64,000 nt of DNA from NCBI GenBank assembly GCA_945915065.1, contig CAMEER010000003.1, forward strand, positions 1 through 64,000. Reading direction: 5' to 3'. This document shows, in pieces, positions 1-8,377 of the stretch. This DNA comes from an uncultured Clostridia bacterium (lineage in GTDB: Bacteria; Bacillota; Clostridia; Oscillospirales; Oscillospiraceae). Both the position numbers and the translations under genes were made by a program. The notes under the pieces are model-generated. The model was not told the origin of the DNA, did no database searches, and saw nothing but the letters and a program-made list of their open reading frames with translations. The first letter of the stretch is position 1, and each line of letters opens with the position of its first letter.

Positions 1-8
1 GCAATCCC

Positions 9-1607
9 ATGGATTACCATGTGGCACTATACATCAGACTGTCAAAGGAGGATGAAAACGAAGGGCCGTCGGAGAGTGTCACCAACCAGAAATCGCTGCT
101 AAATGAGTTTGTGCAACAGCACCGGCTTTCCGTCTATGATACCTACATCGATGACGGCTGGAGCGGCACGAACTTTGACCGCCCGGACTTTCAACGGATG
201 CTCGGCGATATTGAGGACAGAAAGGTCAACATGGTCATCACGAAGGATCTCAGCCGTCTTGGGCGCGACTATATCATGACCGGTCACTACATGGAGCGGT
301 ACTTTCCGGAAAAGCAGGTGCGGTATATCTCCCTGCTGGACGGCATCGATACCGGCGTAGAGTCCACCGCCAACGACATCACGCCGTTCCGGGCCATCAT
401 GAACGACATGTACGCCAAGGATATCTCCAGGAAGATCAAGTCGGTCAAGCGGGATAAGCAGCGGAAAGGGCAGTTCATCGGCGGCAAGCCGGTATACGGC
501 TATAAGATGCACCCCACGGAGAAAAACAAAATCGTCATCGACAAGGGAGCGGCTCCCACGGTGCGGCGGATCTTCGGCATGGCGTTGGAGGGCATGAGCT
601 GCCGCCAGATCGCCACGCAGCTGAACGCGGAGGGCGTCCCGACCCCGGCTGCCTATGCGGGCCTGCCGGCGCCAAAGTCCGGCCCCTATACCGGCCTGTG
701 GAGCAGCGAGCGAATCTCGGAGATGCTGCAAAACGAGACCTACATCGGAAACATGGTGCAGGGCCGCAGTGTGAAGATCAGCTATAAATCCAGGAAGTGC
801 CTGCATCAGGCACGGGAAAACTGGGTGGTGGTGGAAAACACCCACGAACCACTGATCGACCGTGAAGCCTTTGAAAAAGTACAGGTTCTGGTAGCCAGCC
901 GCAAGCATACCCGAAGCCGCACCTACGACTTTTTGCTGAAAGGTCTCATCTTCTGTCACGAGTGCGGCTGTCCATTGGCGGTGCTCAACCGCAAGAACGC
1001 CGCCGGGGAAGACGTGCTGTACTTTGTCTGCCGCACCTATCAGCGGTTCACCAAAGCGGGCGTCTGCACCTGCCACAGTATCAAGGAAAAGACTGTCACC
1101 GACGCGGTGATCGCCAAGGTGCGGGAGGTCTGCGAAGCCTGTTTACATTCCGATGACCTACTCTCCATCGCGCAGCGGGCGGTAGAGCCGGCCCGGAAAG
1201 GGAACGCACCGGAGAACGCGATACAGGCGATCCAAAGCAAGATCGACAGTCTGACCGCCAATCTGGATAAAATGTATATGGATCGGCTGACCGGTCTGCT
1301 TGCGGAAGCTGACTTCGAGCGCATTTATCAGCGCATCAAAGTGGAGCGCAGCTCCCTTGAGGAAAAGCTGAAGGGCATGGAGGCGCAAAAAGAGAGTCCG
1401 GCCGATACGAAAGACCGCTCCAAAGAGCTGGTACAGAGGTTCATTACATCGGCCTGTACCAACCGTGAACTGTTGGTCAGTCTCATTGAACGAGTGGAAC
1501 TAACACAAGACAAGCAAATCATCATCAAGTTCCGCTTCCGTGAACCGGAAGCTGTTTCTTACGGCAAATCCCTTACAATAGGCGCGGCGGAATGTATCCC
1601 GCATTGA
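9..1607 (+). CDS. Large serine recombinase (resolvase/invertase family), probable skin-type recombinase
   Basis: Site-specific DNA recombinase that cuts and rejoins DNA through a serine. Seen: N-terminal resolvase domain (about residues 4-150) with the nucleophile in YIRLSKED (Ser12) and the LSRLGRD motif, the 'recombinase' DNA-binding domain (about 160-270), a zinc ribbon starting at FCHECGC (Cys316, Cys319), and a C-terminal coiled coil (about 395-470). At 532 residues it has the size of SpoIVCA/TndX-type enzymes. The start is uncertain because the frame stays open to the window edge, so an upstream start is possible. Its last codons run over the apparent element edge into a sigma-factor fragment (1582-1656). 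Such recombinases normally lie at one end of the element they excise; the rest of the element would be to the left, outside the window. Confidence 0.9.
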   Translation: MDYHVALYIRLSKEDENEGPSESVTNQKSLLNEFVQQHRLSVYDTYIDDGWSGTNFDRPDFQRMLGDIEDRKVNMVITKDLSRLGRDYIMTGHYMERYFPEKQVRYISLLDGIDTGVESTANDITPFRAIMNDMYAKDISRKIKSVKRDKQRKGQFIGGKPVYGYKMHPTEKNKIVIDKGAAPTVRRIFGMALEGMSCRQIATQLNAEGVPTPAAYAGLPAPKSGPYTGLWSSERISEMLQNETYIGNMVQGRSVKISYKSRKCLHQARENWVVVENTHEPLIDREAFEKVQVLVASRKHTRSRTYDFLLKGLIFCHECGCPLAVLNRKNAAGEDVLYFVCRTYQRFTKAGVCTCHSIKEKTVTDAVIAKVREVCEACLHSDDLLSIAQRAVEPARKGNAPENAIQAIQSKIDSLTANLDKMYMDRLTGLLAEADFERIYQRIKVERSSLEEKLKGMEAQKESPADTKDRSKELVQRFITSACTNRELLVSLIERVELTQDKQIIIKFRFREPEAVSYGKSLTIGAAECIPH

Positions 1608-1656
1608 GAAAAAGGCGCTGGGGAAACTGGAGCAGGCGCTGCGGGAGTATCTGTAA
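1582..1656 (+). pseudogene. sigK: 3' end of a sporulation sigma factor gene (sigma-K-like), split by the element
   Basis: In a frame different from the recombinase, the codons just before the TAA at 1654-1656 read ARRNVSRIEKKALGKLEQAL followed by REYL. The core VSRIEKKAL is what the end of region 4.2 (recognition helix and following Arg/Lys helix) looks like in sigma-K of Bacillus and Clostridia. The open frame is closed upstream by a TAG at 1579-1581, so only the last ~24 codons are here. The rest of the gene would lie across the element. A factor-independent terminator follows at once, as expected for a gene end. The assignment to sigma-K rather than sigma-E or another factor rests on the short SRIEKKAL match and on the adjacent serine recombinase. 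Confidence 0.6.
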
Positions 1657-1675
1657 GCCATACGGCAAAGCGGCA

Positions 1676-1707
1676 AAAAACGACGCTCGGGTGAGCGTCG
1701 TTTTTTG
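1676..1707. terminator. Bidirectional intrinsic terminator
   Basis: GC hairpin 1681-1700 (CGACGCTC / GAGCGTCG) flanked by an A-run on the left and a T-run on the right. It can end the sigma fragment on + and the LTA-synthase-like gene on -. Confidence 0.85.
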
Positions 1708-1742
1708 TGAAAAGCTTTATTTTCGCCCTTGCCCGATGCTGT

Positions 1743-3896
1743 TTACGATACATCACTGGCATCGTCATAATCGGCATTGTCTGCCGGTGATTCGTCGCCC
1801 CAATCTTCATCGTTGCTGTCGGGGACCGTCACCGGCGGGGCCACCACAGAGGTGGCCTGCGGATGGTGCAGCACAACGCCTGCATAGTCGTATTGGATCA
1901 GCAGCCGGGCGTAGGAGAACTTGGCGTCCACCAGCGCGGCGACGGTATCCACATAGTCATCCGCCACGGTGATACCGGGGTTGGGGGTGAAGGTCCGTGT
2001 TTTGGCGTCGTAGGTTCCGGCGGCCGTGATCCAGCTGTTGCCCCGGTTGGTGGGCAGGATCACCAGCGGCATACAGGTGGAAGCCTGGGAAGCGTTGTAA
2101 TTCTGGGCAAATACGTCCCGGCCGGACAGCAGGCGGGAGTCGTACTCCAGCCCGAACAGGTTGCTGAGTGTGGGAACGATGTCGATGGCGGAGCAGGGGG
2201 TGTCCACGGTAACAGGCGTCTCCATGCTGCCGCACCACATGATCAGAGTGTTGCGGTAGCGGGAAATGTCCAGTTCGCTGTCCGGAATGCCGCTCAGCTC
2301 CTGATAATAGTCCACGTCATCGGTCACCAGCGCGTAGGGATAATGGTCGGCGGTCAGGCAGATCACAGTGTCATCGGCGATCCCGGCGGCCTCCAGCTGC
2401 TCCAGCAGATACGTCAGGGCGTGCTCCAGCTCCAGATTGGCGGCGATATAGCCCTGCACCGGCTGGGAGGCGTTGGGATAGGCAGCCACGGCAGCCTCGC
2501 GGTTTTTGGCGGACATGGCGTTGCCCCAGCCCCAGTTGGCGTGGCCGCTGACAGACATATAGTAGGCGTGGAAGGGCTTGCCGTTGTTGACATAGTCCTC
2601 AATATAGGCCGGCGCCGTCAGCTCCATCATTTCCAGATCGGAATAGGGCCAGCCGGGGCCGGTGATGTTCAGACCGTTGCCCTGACCGTAGTAATCATAG
2701 CCCAGATTGGGGTGGGTCAGGTGGCGGTTATAATAGGTGTAGGAGTTGTTGTGATAGGCCACGGTGGTGTAGCCCAGCGCCCGAAACTGGTTGCCCAGCG
2801 CGAAGGGCATATAGTCCTTGGAACTGACATAAAAGCTGAGGTTGTTGTTGATCCATGTGGGGATCACACCGGTCATGGCGGCGAATTCACCGCCGGTGGT
2901 GGACTGTCCCCAGCCGGGCTGGTAGTAATTGGTAAACACAAAGCCCTCGTGGGTCAGCTTATACAGGGTGGGCGTCAGCTCCTTGCTGATGACATAGGGG
3001 GAAAAGGCCTCGGCGGTGATCTGGATCAGGTTCTTGCCGGCGAACATGCCGGTATATTCATTCTTCTGGCTGGCGGTGATGCTGCTGAAATACTTGTGGA
3101 TGTTCTCCAACGTCTGGCCGCCCACCAGTTGAGACGTGGCCTCAAAATCCAGATCCATCTTGTTGTAATCATAGACCACCGGCGTTGGATCCGGCTCCGG
3201 TTCGATCACTTCCACTATCGGCGCTTCAGGCACGCCCAGCAGGGCATACTGCGCCTCCAGCCGCACGGAGGCGGTCAGGCCGAAGCGGGGGACCGCCCGG
3301 TCGGTGACAAAATTATAGGTGTAGTCCGCCCGGTATTCGCCGGCATAGCACAGCGCCGAGCCCGCGATCTGACACACCGCAAATCCGGCCAGCGCCAGCA
3401 GCCGTACCCTGCCGCTGAGCCGCTTGCCCGGCAGCAGACGGCGGCGGAACACGATCAGCGCCGCCAGCGGCAGGAAGGACAGCAGGATAAAGGGCAGCCG
3501 GGTAAAAATGATCTCCATCATGGTGGTGAAGAAATCGCCCACCACCTGACCGGTCATCTGGGTCACGAAGCTCAGGGAGAAATACGTCTTGAAATAGCTC
3601 TTGCAGCAGTATTCGATGCACGTCAGTACTGTCCACGCTGCGCACAGAATGTAGGTCGCCACATGGGCGGCTTTTCGGGGCAGCATGTCCACCAGCGCGG
3701 AAAGCAGCAGCCCCGCCGCGGCGGAAAACAGCAGGATATACACCAGAGACAGATCCCAGAAGGGAACGCTGCGGTCAAAAATATGCAGCAGCAGCTCATG
3801 ATAGATAAGCGCCATGGGGAGGAAAAACAGCGGCCATAAACTGGGTTTGGGCGCGGCCTGCGGCATTTCCCGGGACGTCAGATTTTCTTGCTCCAT
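1743..3896 (-). CDS. LTA synthase family sulfatase-fold protein
   Basis: Membrane phosphoglycerol-transferase-like enzyme of the alkaline phosphatase/sulfatase superfamily, related to LtaS, which builds lipoteichoic acid outside the cell. Seen: five hydrophobic segments in about residues 18-200, then a long extracellular catalytic domain (about 270-620) with the nucleophile region QSTTGGEF (Thr333/Thr334) and the metal-site stretch CLTADHYPYA. The C-terminus is Asp/Glu-rich, which is unusual for LtaS. AAGGAGA lies just before the ATG. It stands alone, with its own promoter. The true product (LTA, a glycolipid or another phosphoglycerol polymer) cannot be told from sequence. Confidence 0.85.
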   Translation of the reverse strand: MEQENLTSREMPQAAPKPSLWPLFFLPMALIYHELLLHIFDRSVPFWDLSLVYILLFSAAAGLLLSALVDMLPRKAAHVATYILCAAWTVLTCIEYCCKSYFKTYFSLSFVTQMTGQVVGDFFTTMMEIIFTRLPFILLSFLPLAALIVFRRRLLPGKRLSGRVRLLALAGFAVCQIAGSALCYAGEYRADYTYNFVTDRAVPRFGLTASVRLEAQYALLGVPEAPIVEVIEPEPDPTPVVYDYNKMDLDFEATSQLVGGQTLENIHKYFSSITASQKNEYTGMFAGKNLIQITAEAFSPYVISKELTPTLYKLTHEGFVFTNYYQPGWGQSTTGGEFAAMTGVIPTWINNNLSFYVSSKDYMPFALGNQFRALGYTTVAYHNNSYTYYNRHLTHPNLGYDYYGQGNGLNITGPGWPYSDLEMMELTAPAYIEDYVNNGKPFHAYYMSVSGHANWGWGNAMSAKNREAAVAAYPNASQPVQGYIAANLELEHALTYLLEQLEAAGIADDTVICLTADHYPYALVTDDVDYYQELSGIPDSELDISRYRNTLIMWCGSMETPVTVDTPCSAIDIVPTLSNLFGLEYDSRLLSGRDVFAQNYNASQASTCMPLVILPTNRGNSWITAAGTYDAKTRTFTPNPGITVADDYVDTVAALVDAKFSYARLLIQYDYAGVVLHHPQATSVVAPPVTVPDSNDEDWGDESPADNADYDDASDVS

Positions 3897-3968
3897 AAAT
3901 CAGGGTCTCCTTTTCATTCGTCAGGACGGAATGAATTCGTAAATATTGTCAAATACGCACGTTTAGTT

Positions 3969-3997
3969 ATCTTAGCATGATTTGCATCTGTTTGCAA
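3969..3997 (-). promoter_or_regulatory. Promoter of the LTA-synthase-like gene
   Basis: On the minus strand TTGCAA (3992-3997), 17 bp, TAAGAT (3969-3974), about 70 bp upstream of the start codon. Confidence 0.5.
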
Positions 3998-4068
3998 TGC
4001 CGCAGGGGTCAGTCTCACGAAAAGTTTACAATTTGACTTTTGCTGTCGAAACGTGAATAACAGGCGGT

Positions 4069-5280
4069 TTAATCGTCCCATCCGCTGAATTTCCCGGTGT
4101 TGCCGAAAGAGATAGCCCCCTTGCCGTACTTGCCGCGGATGGCGTCCATGGCCTGCTCCAGCCGCTCCTGCTTTTCCTCCCGCTGCGCGGCGGCGCCGTC
4201 CAGCAGGTCCAACTGCTGGAAGCTGTCGGCGCTGTCGGTAAGATACAGCGCGGTCACCGTCAAAGCCCGAATGGGGTCGGGTGCGTGCCACGACTGCCGG
4301 GCCAGTGCCAGCGCCGTCTGATAGATGTCTTTCTGCAGGTGGGTGGGCGCATCCAGCCGTATCTGTCGGGAGAACTGGCGAAACTGGGCGTTCCGGATGG
4401 TCAGCGCCACGCCGCCGCAGTACAGTCCCTGCCGCCGCAGCCGGCCTGCCACGCTGTCGGACAGTACCGCCAGACCGGAGCGCACCTCCTCCCATCGGGT
4501 CAGGTTCCGGGGAAAGGTGGTGCCGTTGCCCACGGACTTCACCGGCTCGGCCTCATGCTGCGGGCGCACGGGACTGTTCTCCAGCCCGTTGGCGTAATCG
4601 TGCAGCTGGGTACCGTGCTTGCCCAGCAGCGTCTCCAGCGTCTGGCGGGGGAAGGCTGCCAGCTGTCCGATGGTCTCCACCCCGTACTGCCGCAGAAGCT
4701 TTTGGGTGGAGCGCCCCACCCCCAGCAGATCGCCCACCGGCAAGGGCCATACGATGGCCTGCCAGTTGCCGCGGTCAATGACAGTAGTAGCGTCGGGCTT
4801 TTTGTAATCACTGCCCAGCTTGGCGAAGATCTTGTTGAAGCTGACGCCCACAGAGATGGTCAGCCCAAGCTCCTCACGCAGCCGTTTCCGTAGCTGATCG
4901 GCGATGGATTTCCCGTCGCCGCCGAAAAGATGCATACTGCCGGTGATGTCCAGCCAGCTTTCGTCGATGCCGAAGGGCTCCACCAGATCGGTGTATTGCC
5001 CGTAAATGGCGTTGACCTTGCGGCTGTATTCCCGGTACAGGCCGTGGTGGGGCGGAAGGGTGATGAGATGGGGCGCCTTCTGCCGTGCCTGCCAGATGGT
5101 CTCCGCCGTCTTGACGCCCAATTGCTTGGCAGCCTCGTTTTTCGCCAGCACGATGCCGTGCCGGGACTCCGGATCGCCGCACACCGCCACCGGTACGTCC
5201 CGCAGCGCCGGATAGCGCAGCAGCTCCACCGACGCGAAGAAGCAATTCAGATCACAGTGCAGGATCACACGCTCTGCCAT
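4069..5280 (-). CDS. dinB: DNA polymerase IV (Y-family)
   Basis: Error-prone translesion polymerase that extends past damaged bases. Seen: the Y-family opening HCDLNCFFASVE with its metal-binding Asp, the second catalytic motif GIDESWLDIT (about residue 105), the helix-hairpin-helix thumb region LLGVGRSTQKLL, and the little-finger domain at the C-terminus. 403 residues is a usual length. It has no beta-clamp-like QxxLF motif at the extreme C-terminus that I can see; QQLDLLD near residue 357 is a candidate. The ATG follows GGAGGG at good spacing. Confidence 0.93.
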   Translation of the reverse strand: MAERVILHCDLNCFFASVELLRYPALRDVPVAVCGDPESRHGIVLAKNEAAKQLGVKTAETIWQARQKAPHLITLPPHHGLYREYSRKVNAIYGQYTDLVEPFGIDESWLDITGSMHLFGGDGKSIADQLRKRLREELGLTISVGVSFNKIFAKLGSDYKKPDATTVIDRGNWQAIVWPLPVGDLLGVGRSTQKLLRQYGVETIGQLAAFPRQTLETLLGKHGTQLHDYANGLENSPVRPQHEAEPVKSVGNGTTFPRNLTRWEEVRSGLAVLSDSVAGRLRRQGLYCGGVALTIRNAQFRQFSRQIRLDAPTHLQKDIYQTALALARQSWHAPDPIRALTVTALYLTDSADSFQQLDLLDGAAAQREEKQERLEQAMDAIRGKYGKGAISFGNTGKFSGWDD

Positions 5281-5314
5281 CGTACACCCTCCTCTCGCTC
5301 ATTTGTTCGATTGC

Positions 5315-5343
5315 AGTATACCACATTTGCTCGGATTTGAAAA
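5315..5343 (-). promoter_or_regulatory. Promoter of dinB
   Basis: Minus strand TTTTCA (5338-5343), 17 bp, TATACT (5315-5320) with an extended TGG before the -10. No LexA-type box was recognised here. Confidence 0.5.
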
Positions 5344-5437
5344 GGGAATGTTTTTCCTCATATGAGCGCGGATCGCTTTTGGCCATAGTGTCAATATGAC
5401 CCGCACCCGGAACCGAAGGCCTTTTACTTGACAGCTA

Positions 5438-5446
5438 TGGTATAAT
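5438..5446 (+). promoter_or_regulatory. Extended -10 promoter of the DEAD-box helicase
   Basis: TGGTATAAT at 5438-5446 forms an extended -10 about 40 bp before the start. A TTGACA at 5428-5433 is only 7 bp away and cannot be its -35. Confidence 0.45.
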
Positions 5447-5486
5447 AAAAACGATTGAAATTTTTGAGAAAAAGAGGAAAAACGCT

Positions 5487-6647
5487 ATGGAGATCACCCA
5501 GGGGGTGGCTTTTGAGAGCTTTGGCCTGTCCGAGGCCACGCTGCGGGCCGTCCGCAACAAGGGCTATACCGTGTCCACGCCGGTACAGGCCGGCTGCATC
5601 CCGCCCATGATGGAGGGCAGGGACGTGATCGCCAAGGCCCCTACCGGTACCGGTAAGACCATGGCTTTCGGCATTCCCATCATTGAGAAGATCGACCCGC
5701 AGAGCGAGGAGGTGCAGGCCGTCATCATGGCGCCCACCCGGGAGCTGGCCATGCAGATCACCGACGAGATGCGGGATATCGCCGTATATCATGAGGGCGT
5801 GCGGCTGGTGTGCCTGTACGGCGGCCAGCCCATCGGCAAGCAGATCAACGCCCTCAAGCGCAAGCCCCAGATCGTGGTGGCCACGCCGGGCCGTCTCAGC
5901 GACCACATGAAGCGCCGCACCGTGACGCTTAAAGCAGTCAGGACCGTGGTGCTGGACGAGGCCGACCGGATGCTGGACATGGGCTTTATTCATGACGTGA
6001 CCCGTATTCTGGACAAGATCCCTCACCGGGAGAATCTGGGGATGTTCTCCGCCACCATTTCCCGTGAGGTGATGGATATTTCCTGGGTATACCAGCGGGA
6101 CCCGGAGGAGATCACTGTGCAGGCCACCAGGGAAAATAAGCCGGATATCCTGCAGTACCGGCTGGAGGTTCCCTCAGACGGCAAGGTGGACGCTATCGCC
6201 AGAATACTGGAACACGAACAGTATGACCGGGTCATCTGCTTCTGCAACACCAAGGGCAGCACGGAGCGGCTGACCAAATTCCTGCAGATGCGGGGCGTGG
6301 ATGCCCAGTGCATCCACGGTGACATTCCCCAGAGCAAGCGGGAGGCCGTCATGCAGAAATTCCGGGACGGCAAGCTGCGTGTGTTTGTGGCCACGGATGT
6401 GGCCAGCCGGGGCATCGATGTGGACGACGTGGACGCGGTGTTCAACTTCGAGGTGCCGGAGGAAAACGAGTACTATATCCATCGCATCGGCCGCACGGGT
6501 CGCGCCAGACGCCACGGCGTGGCGTACACGCTGCTGAGCGATTTCCCCAGCCGGATGCGGCTGGACGACATCGCCCGCAATACCCGCAGCCAGATCGTAA
6601 CGGCAAAGCTGGAGGACGACGGCAGCGTGACCCCGGTGGAGAAATAA
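5487..6647 (+). CDS. DEAD/DEAH-box RNA helicase
   Basis: ATP-dependent RNA helicase for unwinding structured RNA. All core motifs are visible: Q-motif region near the N-terminus, APTGTGKT (motif I), PTRELAMQ (Ia), VLDEADRMLDMGF (II), SATIS (III), ATDVASRGIDV (V) and HRIGRTGRAR (VI). It ends only about 40 residues after motif VI, so it is a compact core without the RNA-binding tails of CshA or DbpA. The RBS is AAGAGGAAAA. A lipoprotein gene follows after 23 bp on the same strand and may be cotranscribed, although the functions are unrelated. Confidence 0.93.
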   Translation: MEITQGVAFESFGLSEATLRAVRNKGYTVSTPVQAGCIPPMMEGRDVIAKAPTGTGKTMAFGIPIIEKIDPQSEEVQAVIMAPTRELAMQITDEMRDIAVYHEGVRLVCLYGGQPIGKQINALKRKPQIVVATPGRLSDHMKRRTVTLKAVRTVVLDEADRMLDMGFIHDVTRILDKIPHRENLGMFSATISREVMDISWVYQRDPEEITVQATRENKPDILQYRLEVPSDGKVDAIARILEHEQYDRVICFCNTKGSTERLTKFLQMRGVDAQCIHGDIPQSKREAVMQKFRDGKLRVFVATDVASRGIDVDDVDAVFNFEVPEENEYYIHRIGRTGRARRHGVAYTLLSDFPSRMRLDDIARNTRSQIVTAKLEDDGSVTPVEK

Positions 6648-6670
6648 TATCCCAACAGCAAGGAGGACCC

Positions 6671-8338
6671 ATGAAACGAAGCAAACGACTATTGGCATTG
6701 GCGCTGGCGCTGTGTACGGTGCTGGCGATGGCGGGATGTACCGACGCGGAACCGGAGCAGATGACAATGCGCGCAGCGTTGGTCGATGCGCCTGTCACGC
6801 TGGATCCTGCCCGCGCCGTCACCGAGACGGAAAAGACCGTGGCGGCCAACCTGTTTGAAAATCTGATGAAGCAGACAGCCGCCGGCGTTGTAGGCGCACA
6901 GGCTTCCGGTTATGAATATACCGACAATATGGACGGCACGGAGACGTATACCTTTACGCTGCGCAATGATATTTACTGGTCTGACGGCAAAAAGGTCACG
7001 GCCCATGACTTCGTGTATGCCTGGCAGCGGCTGGTGGATCCGGCCACCGCGTCGCCCCATGCCTCCATCCTCAATATGGTAGCCGGCTATGCCGACGCGA
7101 TATCCGGCGATCCCACGGCGCTGCAGGTGTCGGCCGGCGATGACCGTACCTTTGTGGTGACCATCAGCGGCCATTGCTCCTACTTCCTTTCCGTGGTCTG
7201 CACGGCGGTGTCCACCATGCCGGTGCGGGCCGATGTTGCGTCGCCTGCGGAGTCGGAGGAAGAGAATCAGGCGGAACAGCAGGACCAGACGGAACCGCCG
7301 GAACAGGAAACGCAGCCGGCGCAGGACTGGTCCATGGACGCGGCGACGCTGCTGACCAACGGCCCTTATGCGGTGACCGGCATGACGGAGGAGGGGATGA
7401 GCGCTGCCGCTGCGGAGCGGTATTATGACGCCCGCCGTCTTGGCCCTGACGTGCTGGAGTTCCGGTATACCGGCAGCAGCGAGGATGCCATGGCGCTGTA
7501 TGACGCCGGGGAGGTGGACTTTGTGCTGGATGCCGGAGACGTGGAGGGGGCGGTGGAGGCCTCCTCTGCCAGAGTCAGTACCGTGCTGATCAATCAGATG
7601 GCCACCAGTCTCAGTGAGTCGGTGCGGCAGGCCATGTCCATGGTGGTGGACCGGAATGCGCTGGCGGAAGCAGTGGGCAGCGAATACCGCGCCGCGGACG
7701 GTTTGATCCCCTACGGCATCGTTACGTCGGACGGCAGCTCCTTCCGGGACGCCAACGGCGCTGCCATTGACAACGATCCGGAGGAATATGATGCGCGCTG
7801 TCAGGAGGCAGTGGGGCTGCTGCTCTCCGCCGGTTACAGCACCGCCGCGCTGGAGCATATGAACCCTGTGACGCTGCTGTATGAGAGCAATGCCGTCAAC
7901 GTCAGAGTGGCGCAGATGCTGCAGGCGGTATGGCGGGACAAGCTGGGCATTCGGGTGTCCATTCGCAGTGCGTCGCCGGAGGACATGATGACGGCGCTGA
8001 AAAACGGCGAATTTTCGCTGGCGCTGACGGATGTCAGCGGCGACCGCAACACGGCGCTGAGCTACCTGAACCGTTTCAGCAGCGACCAGCAGGAGAACTA
8101 CGGCCAGTTTTACTCCAACGCCTATGATATGCTGATCCGCGTGGCGGCCAATTCCAGCAGCGATACGGCCCGGGACGCCTATCTGGCGGATGCGGAAAAA
8201 ATGCTGCTGGACAGCGGCTATGTGATACCCCTCTATAACGAGACCTACACATGGCTGCTGCGTGACACCCTGACCGGCATACAGACGGACGGCATGGGCG
8301 TGTATTACTTCCAGAACGTGGTGGAAGCGGCCTCGTGA
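6671..8338 (+). CDS. Peptide/oligopeptide ABC transporter substrate-binding lipoprotein
   Basis: Extracellular solute-binding protein family 5 (OppA/DppA type), which captures peptides for an ABC importer. Seen: lysine-rich signal peptide with lipobox LAMAGC (acylated Cys23), then the family-5 opening VDAPVTLDPARAV and the NLFENLM and WSDGKKVTAHDFVYAWQRL motifs. An acidic Gln/Glu-rich insert (about residues 195-220) separates the two lobes and is probably a flexible loop. No permease or ATPase genes lie next to it, so it is an orphan binding protein. AAGGAGG precedes the ATG. Confidence 0.9.
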   Translation: MKRSKRLLALALALCTVLAMAGCTDAEPEQMTMRAALVDAPVTLDPARAVTETEKTVAANLFENLMKQTAAGVVGAQASGYEYTDNMDGTETYTFTLRNDIYWSDGKKVTAHDFVYAWQRLVDPATASPHASILNMVAGYADAISGDPTALQVSAGDDRTFVVTISGHCSYFLSVVCTAVSTMPVRADVASPAESEEENQAEQQDQTEPPEQETQPAQDWSMDAATLLTNGPYAVTGMTEEGMSAAAAERYYDARRLGPDVLEFRYTGSSEDAMALYDAGEVDFVLDAGDVEGAVEASSARVSTVLINQMATSLSESVRQAMSMVVDRNALAEAVGSEYRAADGLIPYGIVTSDGSSFRDANGAAIDNDPEEYDARCQEAVGLLLSAGYSTAALEHMNPVTLLYESNAVNVRVAQMLQAVWRDKLGIRVSIRSASPEDMMTALKNGEFSLALTDVSGDRNTALSYLNRFSSDQQENYGQFYSNAYDMLIRVAANSSSDTARDAYLADAEKMLLDSGYVIPLYNETYTWLLRDTLTGIQTDGMGVYYFQNVVEAAS

Positions 8339-8342
8339 GCAT

Positions 8343-8372
8343 AAAAAAGACGGCTTGACAGCCGTCTTTTTT
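8343..8372. terminator. Bidirectional terminator between convergent genes
   Basis: A6-GACGGC loop GCCGTC-T6 hairpin just after the lipoprotein gene; the U32 peptidase gene ends on its other side. Confidence 0.85.
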
Positions 8373-8377
8373 CTTGC

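Noticed and set aside
1863..3839. Plus-strand open frame of 658 codons
   Set aside because: Antisense to the LTA-synthase-like gene; low-complexity Gly/His/Val/Gln-rich text and no RBS.
5428..5446. TTGACA and TATAAT pair before the DEAD-box helicase
   Set aside because: Only 7 bp apart, which cannot form one sigma-A promoter; the -10 is better explained as an extended TGGTATAAT.
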